This document shows positions 49,161-60,120 of a stretch of DNA of 64,000 nt, one piece after another. The position numbers and the translations under genes were made by a program. Each line of letters starts with the position of its first letter. The stretch's first letter is position 1. Below the pieces are notes generated by a model, which was not told the origin of the DNA, made no database searches, and saw only the letters and a program-made list of their open reading frames with translations. Source of the DNA: Cenococcum geophilum 1.58. Its lineage: Eukaryota; Ascomycota; Dothideomycetes; Gloniales; Gloniaceae. Location: NCBI GenBank assembly GCA_001692895.1, contig KV748182.1, forward strand, positions 744,001 to 808,000. The letters are read 5' to 3'.

Positions 49161-50346
49161 CCGCCCCACCACAGTTAAACCCCCCCCCCCCCTCACACTT
49201 CGACCAACCCATACCACGCACCCTTCATACCACCAGCAGATCTCGCTTTAATCGCCGAAGATAGGACAATAAACACTTAGAGGAACAGCCCCCCAAGACT
49301 ACTAACCACCCACGAGATCTCGCAGAATAAGGTATTAGTAACACTAGGGAGTACTAAGTAAGGTATATATACGGGCTTGTATGAGAATATGGCGAGACTA
49401 AAAGGAGCGAAAATATGTAATATAGTACTAGTGCCCTTTAGGCTTAGTGCCTCCGGGCGGAATAAACATCATTATTACCCCCCCCTACCAACAGGTACTA
49501 TAGCCCCTTCACCATTCGCTGAAGCCCCATCAGACCTGCGATTCCTTGTACAACAAAGTCCCAGATCGCACTTACTCAACAGTATCCAGCCGTTTCCTCC
49601 CCAGTTTGAACTTCTCAAACAAAATCTTAAGCTCCTTGCTCGGCGGACGAGCAATAAGATAAACAACCGCAGTAACCGACACAGCAATAACGAAATACAC
49701 CCAAAAGTACTTATGTCCCGGCGCATTATCCTACGAAACTCAAGGGGACAAAAATCGGGGCCAAAATCGTTAAGCGGCTGATATTGGCCGTCTCTGCGAA
49801 TGACCGTCTGGTATCGACGATCTGAACTAGAGATGTGACGATTGGTAACATGCTCTCAAGTCGGCAACCGGCGTCTTCCATATTCACAGCGATGTGCTCG
49901 AAATCCTCAATGAGCGCGATAATACAGTCCTGTGTAGACTCCGCCATCATCCGTGATCGTAGTAGGCGAACGATAGCGCGGATTTTCTGCAATATTTGAC
50001 CCATTCTGCGGCGACTATTTTGAGGGGGTAGTAAGAGAGGGATGTGGGCGTGGGATTTTGGGGATTCAGGCATGGTGACGCGTCTTGGGCCAAGTAATAT
50101 AGGAGATCTTGAAGGAGGCCCTGACGCTTGGGACTGGATGAAGAATCCGTGTCAGAGAAGATGGACGGCGGGTCGAGAAAATCCTCATAGCCTCCCAGAA
50201 ATGGTTTGGATAGAATTCGACGTAGTTGGTGCTGGTGTCTTGGTCTCCATTGGGGAGGTATTCGTCCCTGATGGGTGGGTCGACAAGTATCAAGGCTATC
50301 CAGACATAAGTCTCAGTGGACCAAATCGAAAGACAAGAATCGTTGC

Positions 50347-50591
50347 TGTAAGCTTTGCAGTGCGAAGAATTGAATGAACGACTTGATTGTGAATGTAGCT
50401 CTAAAGTCTCTATATATACACGAAGAAGGTGGAGGTAATAAGACATGACGGGGTAATAGGTAACTGAAATGGGAACAGTGATCTGCAAGCAATATTGATC
50501 TGCAATCAATATATAGGGTGGCGTTGACGCTGTCTTGGAGCCTTCCAAGCGGTGATCTTGTGTCTCAGCACAGTGTCGGTAGTCGGTTACA
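50347..50591 (-). repeat. Copia-2 3' LTR
   Basis: 245 bp. The polypurine tract appears as CCCCCCCAGA on the plus strand at 50595-50604. It contains a TATATATACACG block as possible promoter. Confidence 0.96.
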
Positions 50592-50819
50592 CACCCCCCC
50601 AGATTTAACGATGTAGTTAAAGCTATAGAACATAAAATAAGGTCAGAAGCTATACCAAAATAGGAAATTTAGATACAATTTAAGAGTAGCAAAGGGTAGG
50701 GTAATTAAAATGGCATTATTGCGAATATCGCGGATATTGCGGATATCGCGGACATTACGAATGGAATCAATTAATCTAATGTCAAATATCCACCAAATTC
50801 AATTACTTTATCCAAGCTT

Positions 50820-51360
50820 CGTGCTTTTGACGAGGTAGGATCTTGGTAAGGCCGTTAGCAGGCATCTTATCTATAAGGACCCATTAGACGTCAATCTTTT
50901 TGTCTTAGACTTCCTGCCTCAGCCAGTACTAGTAAACGTTGATATGTCGAAGCTTAGTGTCAAGCTTTGGTATATCCTGTCTTAGGAGTTGTACAGTCTG
51001 CATATTGTTGTAGAGCACGGTAAAATCGCGTTCTAAGTTAAAGCCTATTGCCTTAAAGAATCATTACCACCAGATAATTTTAACGGCAGCAGTAGATAGG
51101 GAGAGAAGCTCCACTTTAGTAGTTAAACGAGTAACCGATTGTTATAAGGTAGCTTTCCAATTAATTAGTCCTCCAAATAGTATAAATAGGTACCCCTAAG
51201 AGCTCCGTCTAGTCTCCTTATCGTCCGCAAATGCTATATTAGATACTCTGTAAAAGGTAACATCTTCTCCTTCTAGGTTTCTATAATAGACGTATGCTTT
51301 AAAGGCTTCGCCAGAGTATTTAATAGCTGTTAATTTTGTTCTAAGGCAGTAGGAAATAGC
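50820..51360 (-). pseudogene. Copia-2 RNase H region
   Basis: Minus-strand counterpart of Copia-1 28500-29020, in the same order of blocks. It is cut at 51361-51370 by the Mutator-like element's target duplication and resumes at 54239. Confidence 0.88.
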
Positions 51361-51419
51361 TTAGTTTGCTTACCTCAGCGAGCTTAGACGCGATTTTTAG
51401 CTAGCGTCGGAATAACCTA

Positions 51420-52619
51420 GAAGGCCCCACCACCTCGTGCACGGTACCACCTCATGCACGTTTTCCAGTCTTTTTATATTTAAAAATCACCCTTTTAATA
51501 AAATAACTTGAAATTTAAATATAGCATATCCAAATATGTAAATTTTTATTATAAATTTTTATTTTACAAAAATACTCAATATTTATTAAAATATTAAAAT
51601 ATTTAACTTTATATTAATAAGTCGATAAGTTAATAAATAGAATAATTTTTGACTAATTTATAATTTTAAATGATTATACTAAATTATGTTAAGTTAATTT
51701 TTGAAAAAATATTATTATTATCTATATTATTTATAATAAAATTATATAATAATAATAATAATAATAATTCATTGCTTAACGTCCGATTCGGATCCCTATT
51801 GGGCCCACGCGGACTACTCCTTATTTACATGTGGGGAGAAAACTCTATTTAAGAAAAATGAGAAAACCCNNTNATCCATCTCCCCGCCTTTTNGGACTCG
51901 CCTNCTTAGCGCCTNNNAGTNNCCTATNGTGCTCTACTACCTTNCTNTTTNACCTCNTTAGGAACCACTGCTGCCGTAACAAGCCTACGGACGCGCTAGT
52001 ATCACAAACTATTACTCTACTACTGTAGAGTTACTAGGGGGCACCTGCTGCTAATAAAATTATATAATTTTATATAATTTTATACAAAAATATAAAGAAA
52101 TATAAAAAGAGTTATACATAACATAAAAGTAAATTAAATTATACTTTATTATTACATTATATTATATTATATTATATTAAAAATATAATTTATAATATAA
52201 ATGTATTATTTATAATTTAAATGTAAACAAATATATATTTTATTAAATGTAAATTTAAATAATATAATTATATAATTATAAAGCCTAAAGTATTATAAAA
52301 CCCTTTATTTATATAACGTATATATAAAATAAAATAATTTAACTTAATAATAGATAGCATATAATTATTATTAAAAGTTATATATAATATTAAAATGATC
52401 TTTTTTAAACTTAATTTATAAAATATATATATTATAATTTCATAGTTTTTATTTTATAAAATGATAAATTTACTATTTAATAAACCATATTTCAAATTTC
52501 ATAGTAATAAATTTTATAATTATTAAGTTATAAAATTTTAAACAAGGTGTATTTTGGTGTATTTTGGTGGGGGAAAACCGTGCACGAGGTGGTACCGTGC
52601 ACGAGGTGGTGGGGCCTTC
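51420..52619. mobile_element. TA-target MITE, GAAGGCCCC type, holding a LINE fragment
   Basis: Terminal inverted repeat starting GAAGGCCCCACCACCTCGTG and running about 48 bp (with an internal duplicate CGTGCACGGTACCACCTC), complement at the right end. TA lies on both sides (51418-51419 and 52620-52621). The interior is extremely AT-rich. Without the LINE piece it is about 0.9 kb. Confidence 0.85.
51750..52055 (-). mobile_element. 3' fragment of the LINE family of 30138-33680
   Basis: 51770-52050 matches 30144-30430 almost base for base, in the same (minus) sense. It ends in an (AAT)n tract. Similar AT-rich sequence TAATAAAATTATATAAT stands at both borders as probable target duplication. Many N positions (51870-51956) fall here. 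Confidence 0.85.
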
Positions 52620-52621
52620 TA

Positions 52622-53044
52622 TGCCGTCTTCCGAATTGCAAAATCACGTCTGAGAGGCTTTAGCAAGTTTTGTTAAAAGCGTAAGCAAAAATCCGCTAAA
52701 CGGATATTACAGATATCTAATTCATTTATTCACATAACGCGTTATTATTACCAAATATTTATATATTATTTTTAAGACTTAGGGCTTCTAAATAGTATAA
52801 ATTTTATAATACGGCTATTGCTTAGTCCTAATATTAATTTTATTAAAGTTAAAAAACGCGTTGTTAAAAGCGTAAGCATATATTATATCTTATTAAATAG
52901 CCTACTAATATAGCTAAAATTATACAGATGTGTAGATATCTACTACTTAAAGCCATTGCAACACCTAGAAGGTGCTATAGTTGGGTCCTTCCTTAAAAAT
53001 ATCCTCCCGTGGCCCGGAGGCCTCTGCTACTACTTAAGGGTAAG
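52622..53044. other. Mutator-like element interior, no gene
   Basis: Two direct copies of TTGTTAAAAGCGTAAGCA (about 52671 and 52862). The start (TTCCGAATTGCAAAATCACG) is an inverted, imperfect match of 51380-51415 across the nested MITE. Confidence 0.5.
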
Positions 53045-53240
53045 TTTTGGGCAGAGCCTTGTGCAGAGCCTTAGTAGAGCTTCGTGCAGAGCCTTAGTAG
53101 AGCTTCGTGCAAAGCTTCGTGCAGAGCTTCCTGCAGAGCCTTAGTAGAGCTTTGTGCAGAGCTTCGTGCAGAGCTTCGTGCAGAGCTTCGTGCAGAGCTT
53201 CGTGCAGAGCTTCGTGCAGAGCCACGTGCAGGCGTGCAGA
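53045..53240 (+). repeat. 12-bp satellite AGAGCTTCGTGC (array 3)
   Basis: About 15 units. It is followed by the same flank (GAGCCACGTGCAGGCGTGCA) that follows array 2 at 39670. Long open frames here are artefacts of the period. Confidence 0.92.
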
Positions 53241-53539
53241 CGTGTAGCTGTGCAGACGTGCAGACGTTCGTAAGGGCGATCAATTGCAGAGACGTTTGTA
53301 GAGACGATTGTATGGGCAATTGATCGATTGATTGTATGGGCGTTTGTACGGGCGATTGTAGAACCTTGCTGGTATATTAGTGCTGCGTGTTAGTAGAGCT
53401 TTAGAGCTCTATATAGGCGAAGAAAAGATACTATATATACATGAGGTAGGTGGCGAAACGCCAATGACGATGCTGACGATAGAGCTGACGACTACGATTT
53501 GTAATTGCCACTGTCGACAACGCCACTCAGTCAGTATTT

Positions 53540-53790
53540 GGTAATGGGAATCGACAGGGCTTCGAGTAGAGCTTCGAGCAGAGCTTCGAGCAGAGTTTCG
53601 AGCAGAGTTTCGAGNAGAGCCTCGAGTAGAGCTTCGAGCAAAGTTTCGAGCAGAGCTTCGAGCAGAGCTTCGAGCGGAACTTCGAGCAGAGCTTCGAGCG
53701 GAGCTTCGTGCGGAGCTTCGTGCAGAGCTTTTGCAGAGCTTTGGTAGAGCTCCGTGCAGAGCTCCGTGCAGGTTTCCCCCTGAGCTTTGT
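53540..53790 (+). repeat. 12-bp satellite AGAGCTTCGAGC (array 4)
   Basis: About 20 units of AGAGCTTCGAGC/TGC, one N at 53615. A GTGGGC x4 run follows at about 53841-53866. Confidence 0.92.
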
Positions 53791-54238
53791 TTCACAGAGC
53801 TCTCGCAAAGCTCCACAGCTCTACGCAGAGGGCTGGCGGTGTGGGCGTGGGCGTGGGCGTGGGCGTAAGCGTTCAGCGTTGGTGTTTACTAAGCGGCTCG
53901 GCGATGCGGAGGTAGAATTGGGGCCTCTACGGCAACGAATTCCTCTTAACATCGCGCGTGTATAAGAAGCTGAAGATCTCATAACTTATAGAGGAGGCTT
54001 TTCTCTATAATTTGGTATAATTTTTATGTCGACAGGTATTATGGGAGGGTAGATTAATTTCGTTAAAGTTTATAAGGTCTTCTTATATAAACGGTATTTA
54101 GGTTTTCCTATAAATCTCGCCAAAGTCTCTTAGACCAAGAAAACGATTACCGTCCTAAATTAGCTTAGCGGACGGTGCGGATATTCCTATATCCGCAATC
54201 GATTTCTTGGTCTAAGCTTCTGAGGTAATTAGTTTGCT

Positions 54239-57017
54239 ATATTAAGGTGTTCTTAATTTAGATTAGTAAGGAATTCGGCTAGCTTAGAATGCGTCTTAGT
54301 AATATCAGGTCTTCTAAATACGGCTAGGTATATAAGAGAACCAACCCGTTACTAATAGGCTAGTATTCTTTAAGGGTTCGTCTACTGGTTAGACGGAATC
54401 AGTTCAGTAGGTAGTAAAGATTTAGGAAATCTTCCTAGTTAAATATTAAATCGATTAGCTATCCTTTTAATGTAGGAATCTTAGCAGAGCCAGAGCTTTC
54501 GACTTAGTCGATCTCGTTTAATTTAAATTTCTAGAAACCACTATAGGTCTCCTAATACATAGATCTTGTATCAGTGCAGCAATTTTGCTTCAAATTCTTC
54601 AAGTCTTAAAAGGTCCTTCTTGGCAAATAGGACGGCAATATCATCTATATAGAAAAAGACAATAAGTCGTCTATTAGTAAATAGGTAGTTAATGCCTAAT
54701 ACTAGTTCTAATCCGAATTTAGCTAGTATATTAGTAAGCTCTTTATACCAAAGTAGTGGTAAGATTTTTAATCCATATAGCGCTATAAGTAGCTTTAGGA
54801 CATGTCCGTTTTAATTAAATCCTTCTAGGTAATAGCAGTAGATTAGTTTACTAAGCTTAGCGTTTATAAATGCGTTTACCGCGTTATACTATTAAATTTC
54901 CAGGTTAAATGCGGCTGCTATAGCCATAAGAGCACGGAATATTTAAGTAGCTAGGGTTGCTGCATAGGTCTCTTCCTTTATAATCTATAGGTCTCCGCAG
55001 ACGTATAGTCTAGCTTTAAGCTTTTAAAGGTAACCGTCGCTATTAAGCTTATATTTAAAGACCCATTTTAATAAAAAGATCTGCTCGTTACCTGCTTCTA
55101 CTTTTAGTATAGTCTTGAATATCCCTTAGCGTTTTAGGTCATTGTATTCTTTTTCCATAGCCTTTTAAAAGCTAGTAGTTAAAGGGTGCTTTCTTAGATC
55201 TTTAAGATTCTTTAGTTTAGGAGGAAGGTTGTCCCGATATAGAGATAAGGATCTAGTTTAGTCAATATCCTTTACTAGTCCTATAGCAAATCCAGCATAG
55301 TAATTAAATAGGGTAGATAGATTGGCTAGTACTGCTATATACGCTTAACGTTGAATTCGTTTTAATCCTTTTAGTAAGATAAGGTCGGCAGAAGGTTTAG
55401 CTAAGACTTCGTTAGCTTATAGAGCTATATTTAACGGTTCTAATAAACTGTTTAATTAGGTAGGACCTATTTTAATTACCTCTAAGATATCGTCTTAAAG
55501 TCCTCCTAGTAAGGTGTTTGTTTCTAATAGATTTAAAGATACCGTTCTACTAGGAGTTAGTAACTGCTTAGTATCCTTTATATAAGGCTCTACTACATCA
55601 TTTAATTTAGGTGTAGTTATTTAATCTACATTTGAGGTAGGTCTATATAAGATAGATTTATCCTTAAATTTATCCTTAAGGAGAGGTTCTGGTAGACTAA
55701 TTATCTAAAGGATGTCTTCTAATGCTTCCCTTAGCAGGTAGTTAATATCTTAACCCTTAGGGTTATAAAATGAGGGTTCGTTAAATATAACGTCTCTAAT
55801 TTAAATAACCTTGCGGAGACTCGGAATCCAAATTCAATAGATATTAGTTAAATTGTAGCCGACTAGGTGTCTAATTAATGCATAAAGAGCTAGTTTATCT
55901 CCCCTTTTAACCCTTTTGTCCAGTATATAGGTCTTACAGCCATATATATGCATATAGGTAAGAAATAGCAGCTTACCGTAGGCAACCTCATAGGGAGTTC
56001 TCCACCCTAGTTGCTTATTTAGGGTTCGATTAAGTGCATATCTAGTAGCAAAAAAAGCTTCTGGTCCTAAAGACGGGGGTAATAAAGCTTCTAGCTGCAT
56101 AGCCCTTAATCATTCTATAAGGGTTCGTCTAGATCATTCTACTCCACCATTTTATTCTTCAGTATACGGGGCTCGACACTTGAAGGTAATACCTTCGTCT
56201 GCGCACCATATCTATAAGGTGTCTCCTATCTATCTAAAAGCTCGTTTATTATCGCTCCAGAAGAAGATGACGTCTTAGTAAAATCGTATTTTAATCAGCT
56301 GGTAAGTCTTATAAATAGTAGGTAGGACAGTAGCTTTGTCTTTATTCTTAGCAGTGTATACAAAATTAAATTTAGAATACATGCAATAGAAGTATATTAC
56401 GTATTTATTACCGTTATACCCTAGTTCTCCTAGGGTAATAATATCAAAAACTAGCCGCTCGAATGGTCGAGTAGCTAGATATTTATACTCTCGTCTTTAA
56501 GAGATCTGCTGCGTATGCTTTGCTAATAAGCAGACTTTACATTCAATTTTAAGCGGTGCTTATTCATTAATTAGCTCTTTAAGCTCTACGCCATTAACGT
56601 ACTTAGGAAGCTGCTTAATAGCATCAGGTCCTACATAGCCAAGTATTTTATACTATTTTATAGCTATAGCTCCGACTAGTTTACGGGCCATTCTACTTAG
56701 TTAATATCTTCTTATTAAGAAGGTTAATTAAGTTATTAAATCTAGGGTAGGCTTTCTATACATTAGTGCCCAGTAGCCCCCTAGTCGTTTTGCATAGCAT
56801 ACTATTTCGCCAGTTGCTAGACAGTATAGCAAGTTTCGTTCTAAGTTAAAATGGATATCATTATCTATAGCCCTTAATAGTGCTACAATATTTGTAAATA
56901 TAGTAGGTACTAATACTATATAGGATAGCTTCATTTTTAAGCTCCCAGTAGGTATATTAACAATAATAGTTACTATTCTATAGGCTTAAATCTTTTCAAA
57001 ATTTCCGCCAGCAATTA
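54239..57017 (-). pseudogene. Copia-2 integrase and reverse transcriptase region
   Basis: Minus-strand match to Copia-1 25660-28480. RT: 54480-55200, with the active-site segment near 54650 ('FFYIDDIAVLF' after the RIP change). Integrase: 55800-56690, including an open stretch 55834-56100 ending 'LIRHLVGYNLTNIY'. Stops of RIP type throughout. Confidence 0.88.
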
Positions 57018-57785
57018 CAGTGGGTCGTCAAAAGTGTCCGAGTCGAGCGCATTTTCAAAATGACAACCCTATCAAATTATTATATAACAACTACATAATT
57101 AATTTTAAAGCTTGAAAAAATATCTAAAATTCATATTATATATAGGCTTTAGCTATTATAACTTTTTTTAAAATTTAAAACCTATAATTCTTTTAAAAAG
57201 CCTATTAATTCTTTACTGAACCTATAATACTTAATATATATTTTCCACTACTATATATTAATTTATTTTTAAAAAAAATTAATATCTTATAAAGATTTAT
57301 ATTTATTATAATTCTTTTAATTTTAATTTTAATTTTAAAAGCGTGAAAGTTTATTATAAGGTTATAAAGTTTAAATTTTGAAATTTATATGGGAAATTGT
57401 ACTTTTTTCTACTTTTTTAACTTTATAACCTTATAATAAATTTATATATTTTTTAAATAAAAATTTAAATAAAAAGATTTTTACTAAAAGCAAATCCATA
57501 CAAGATATTAAATTTTTAAGAAATATTTTTAATATCTGGTAATAGAAAATATATACTAAATATAGTGAGTTTTGGTAAGACATTGGCATAACATAAAGGC
57601 TTTTAACAAAGAATTATAAATGCTAAACTCTAAAAAAAAGTCGCAATTGCTCAAATATATATCTGTAAAGAGCTTTAGATATTTTTCAAAGCTTTAGAAT
57701 TGATTGCGTGGTTATCGCATTGTAATTTAGTAGGGAGTGCCATTTTTGGGGTGGCCTCAACACGGACACTTTTGACGACCCACTG
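57018..57785. mobile_element. TA-target MITE, CAGTGGG type (copy 2), 768 bp
   Basis: Perfect 23-bp terminal repeat beginning CAGTGGGTCGTCAAAAGTGT. TA at 57016-57017 and 57786-57787. Comparison with Copia-1 near 25655-25675 shows the empty site: one TA inside the protease region. It aligns with copy 1 at 11750. Confidence 0.93.
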
Positions 57786-59015
57786 TAGGTAGTCGTCTTC
57801 TGCAGCTAGGTAAGAGAAGGTAAAGTCTTCTTAGTTGTTATAGACGTAGGTATCTGCACTAGGGTTAAGTATTTAGGTATTCTGGAGCTTAAATAGAAAT
57901 TAACTAGTACTAAACGCGGCAGCATAGCTAGTAGGTGTCTTAGAAGGTAGGGCTTTATAATTAAAATCAATTATAAATTCTATACTCTTCTTTACTTCCT
58001 ATTCTCTTTTTAAGATAAGGTTAACGATACGTTTAATCTAAGGTATAAATAAGATCTTTTCTTCTACTTCCTTTTAGACGTCTAGGTTTAGCTTCTATCC
58101 TTAAGGGCGCTTCCGCTTAATAATATAGAAGCAGTCGCCGAATTAATACTTAAGGCTATATACGCATATCTTATTCCATTTAAAATTGGAATTAAAATTA
58201 CCGTTAGAATTCGCGTCTAAACTAGTATTTAAGTTGCCTTATAGGGTTGTAAAGGCAGAGCTATTAGCAGTAGTAGTAAAGGATACTACTTACTACATGC
58301 GGTAGTGCTCCTTAAATTCCTTAATTAGGTCAATAATAGATAGGGCTTCTTTATTCTTACATTCCTTATAAATAAGGTCTACTTCTAGAGCTCCTATAAA
58401 GCTAGAAGAGATAGGCTGAATTGCTTAAACGAAGTCGTAGTGTGGCCTAAAGCCTTGCATATCTAGTAAGTCTAATTGCTCAGCAAGCTTATAGACGTTC
58501 CGCTAGTTATTTAACCATTTCTCAATGCTCTATTTTTTGTCATAGGCTTTTAGAGCCGTGTATTGTATTAGGAAGTTATACTTTTAACCTAAGGTAGTAG
58601 GGGCAAGCGCTTTCTTAAGTGTTTTAAGCCGTTCGTAGACCAAGTCTAGGCCGTTAATAAGGGGAAGGTAGGCTACCAACGTCGTTCGCACAATATAGTT
58701 GCTAATGTCATTAATAGCCTGCTCTTACTTCTAGTGTATTCAAAGATCGTCTTTATACTTAGCGTAGAGCTAGTTATAGATAGCGAATTAGTCTTATTCT
58801 AGCTGGGTTATTAATGTAACCATAGGTCGTACATCCGCTGGTATAGGCCGTTTCAGTAGTTCTAGCGTTAGAAGCTTATCTTTCTTCTTAGACGGGTTAA
58901 TATACTACCGTACCTTGTTAGTTTTGGCTGTGTCTTAGATAATAAAGAACTACTATATCCAATTAGATAGCTAGTTAAGGATAAGGTTGACTTTTAATTC
59001 GCTTATAATCGTCAT
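57786..59015 (-). pseudogene. Copia-2 gag and protease region
   Basis: Gag ATG at 59013-59015. Minus-strand counterpart of Copia-1 24451-25660, including the Cys/His knuckle (near 58125-58160). The Leu-Asp-Pro-Gly protease motif is now altered (near 57850-57870). Confidence 0.85.
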
Positions 59016-59268
59016 TTTAGGATTTTAACAGGTCAGGCAGGGTCCAATTGGCGTCTTGGCGAAAACCTTATTTTAACGTTTCGAACTTTTGATTTAATTC
59101 GTCAGTTCGTTCGTTGGTCAGGTACGTACGGTCGTCGACTGGGGTTAATCGTCCATTCGTTTAATAGGTAAAGAAGCTCAAGACACTGCAAAGGTAGTAA
59201 AAGTAGTGACTTCTTAAATAAGGTAGTAGATTAATTAGTCAGCAGGTGGTGCGATCCGGGCTTATAAC

Positions 59269-59513
59269 TGTAAGCTTTACAGTGCGAAGAATTGAATGAA
59301 CGGCTTAATTGTGAATGTAGCTCTAAAGTCTCTATATATACACGAAGAAGGTAGAGGTAATAAGACATAATGGGGTAATAGGTAACTGAAATGGGAACAG
59401 TGATCTGCAAGCAATATTGATCTGCAATCAATATATAGGGTGGCGTTGACGCTGTCTTGGAGCCTTCCAAGCGGTGATCTTGTGTCTCAGCATAGTGTCG
59501 GTAGTCGGTTACA
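59269..59513 (-). repeat. Copia-2 5' LTR
   Basis: 245 bp, ends TGTAAGC..GTTACA on the plus strand. It is followed by target copy GTTGC. The primer-binding site lies at 59249-59268 (GCGATCCGGGCTTATAAC, complement). Confidence 0.96.
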
Positions 59514-60120
59514 GTTGCTTACCTATCCAAAAGCTATTCTTCCGTGGGATTTTGATTACGAAAGTGCAATGTTGTGCCAATCCAATGTTTGTCGAAGGTA
59601 GTATGATGAACTTCCGATCAACGTTGGAATCCTCTAATAACCTCCCAGTTGGCGGGGGTACCGAGTCGAACGTGATAGTCCGGTGATGGAGGAAATTCGT
59701 ATAATCCTGCTTTCGTAGCCTTGATGGCAGCGTTGCAAGGTCCGGACTTTGGCGGTTCGAACGTTTCTTCTGAGGTGAATGCAAATGCAAGGCAAAGAAC
59801 AACGGATCTATGTCCAACGCGGAACTTAGTAGCTCGACGAGGTCCTTAGTCAAATCCTCGATAATTAGAATCCGCCCTTGCAGAGAGCGACCTTTGACTG
59901 GCTCGTCTTCTTCGTTGCCGTCCTCGCGATGGGCATCGATTAGGCTTGTGTCCTGAAGTTCGGACCAGAGGCTATCTGGATTCACTGGTCTTGAAATTGG
60001 ATGATTGGAATCCACGAAGAAATCCAGTGAAGCAGCTCAGCAGACATTGCGAAGGTTGAGCAGGCACGGAGTCCGTGAGGTCAGAGCCTCAACGTGCGCT
60101 CGATATGACTTGGGTTTCAT

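Larger units (their letters stand above)
43985..49365 (+). mobile_element. Tad1-type LINE, near full length, RIP-mutated
   Basis: Two successive reading frames (ORF1 with a zinc knuckle, then endonuclease, reverse transcriptase, RNase H and a C-terminal zinc motif) in one 5.3-kb element. That order, with RNase H at the C-terminus, is typical of the Tad1 clade of fungal LINEs. The 3' border is near the GGTATATATACGGGCTTG at about 49355-49375. Exact ends and the target duplication are not resolved. Confidence 0.85.
51371..54228. mobile_element. Mutator-like non-autonomous element, 2.86 kb
   Basis: Flanked by the 10-bp direct repeat TTAGTTTGCT (51361-51370 and 54229-54238), which restores the Copia frame when one copy and the insert are removed. 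Ends: TACCTCAGCGAGCTTAGAC on the left, and the complement of TTACCTCAGAAGCTTAGAC on the right. A 9-11-bp target suggests a MULE. There is no transposase. It carries 12-bp satellite arrays, a GTGGGC hexamer run and a nested TA-target MITE. The call of superfamily is inference from target length. Confidence 0.7.
50347..59513 (-). mobile_element. Copia-2: Ty1/Copia retrotransposon inserted in the CorA-like intron
   Basis: LTRs of 245 bp at 50347-50591 and 59269-59513, with the duplicated target GTTGC at 50342-50346 and 59514-59518. It lies in minus orientation and is collinear with Copia-1. Two large insertions, at 51371-54228 (Mutator-like) and 57018-57785 (MITE), bring it to 9.2 kb. The LTR next to the gene (50347-50591) is nearly free of RIP marks, while the interior is full of stops. 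Confidence 0.96.
49572..60120 (-). pseudogene. CorA-like divalent-cation transporter gene, split and broken
   Basis: Starts at ATG 60118-60120. The first part has 'ILIIEDLTKDLVELLSSALD' and 'IDPLFFALHLHS' (about 59875-59775), and a Gly-Leu-Ala-Gln-His-C block near 59590. An intron donor GTAAGC (first base 59522) pairs with an acceptor at 50296, giving a 55-bp intron once Copia-2 and one GTTGC copy are removed. The frame resumes as 'ALILVDPPIRDEYL'. The last part reads 'LESMLPIVTSLVQIVDTRRS', then 'ISRLTILAPIFVPLSFV' (membrane helix 1) and 'FWVYFVIAVSVTAVVYLIA' (helix 2), with TAA at 49572. Fungal CorA-like proteins have this order. Breaks: an in-frame TGA at 60037-60039, frame changes at 50066-50000, and a deletion with frameshift at about 49735 that removes the loop between the helices, where the GMN-like signature belongs. 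It is a pseudogene even without Copia-2. Confidence 0.8.

Noticed and set aside
53071-53816. Ala/Arg/Ser-rich open frames on both strands
   Set aside because: Same 12-bp satellite effect, and the frames are not shared with any domain.
59474-59686. Plus-strand frame crossing the Copia-2 LTR border
   Set aside because: Antisense to the CorA-like exon and spans a transposon junction.
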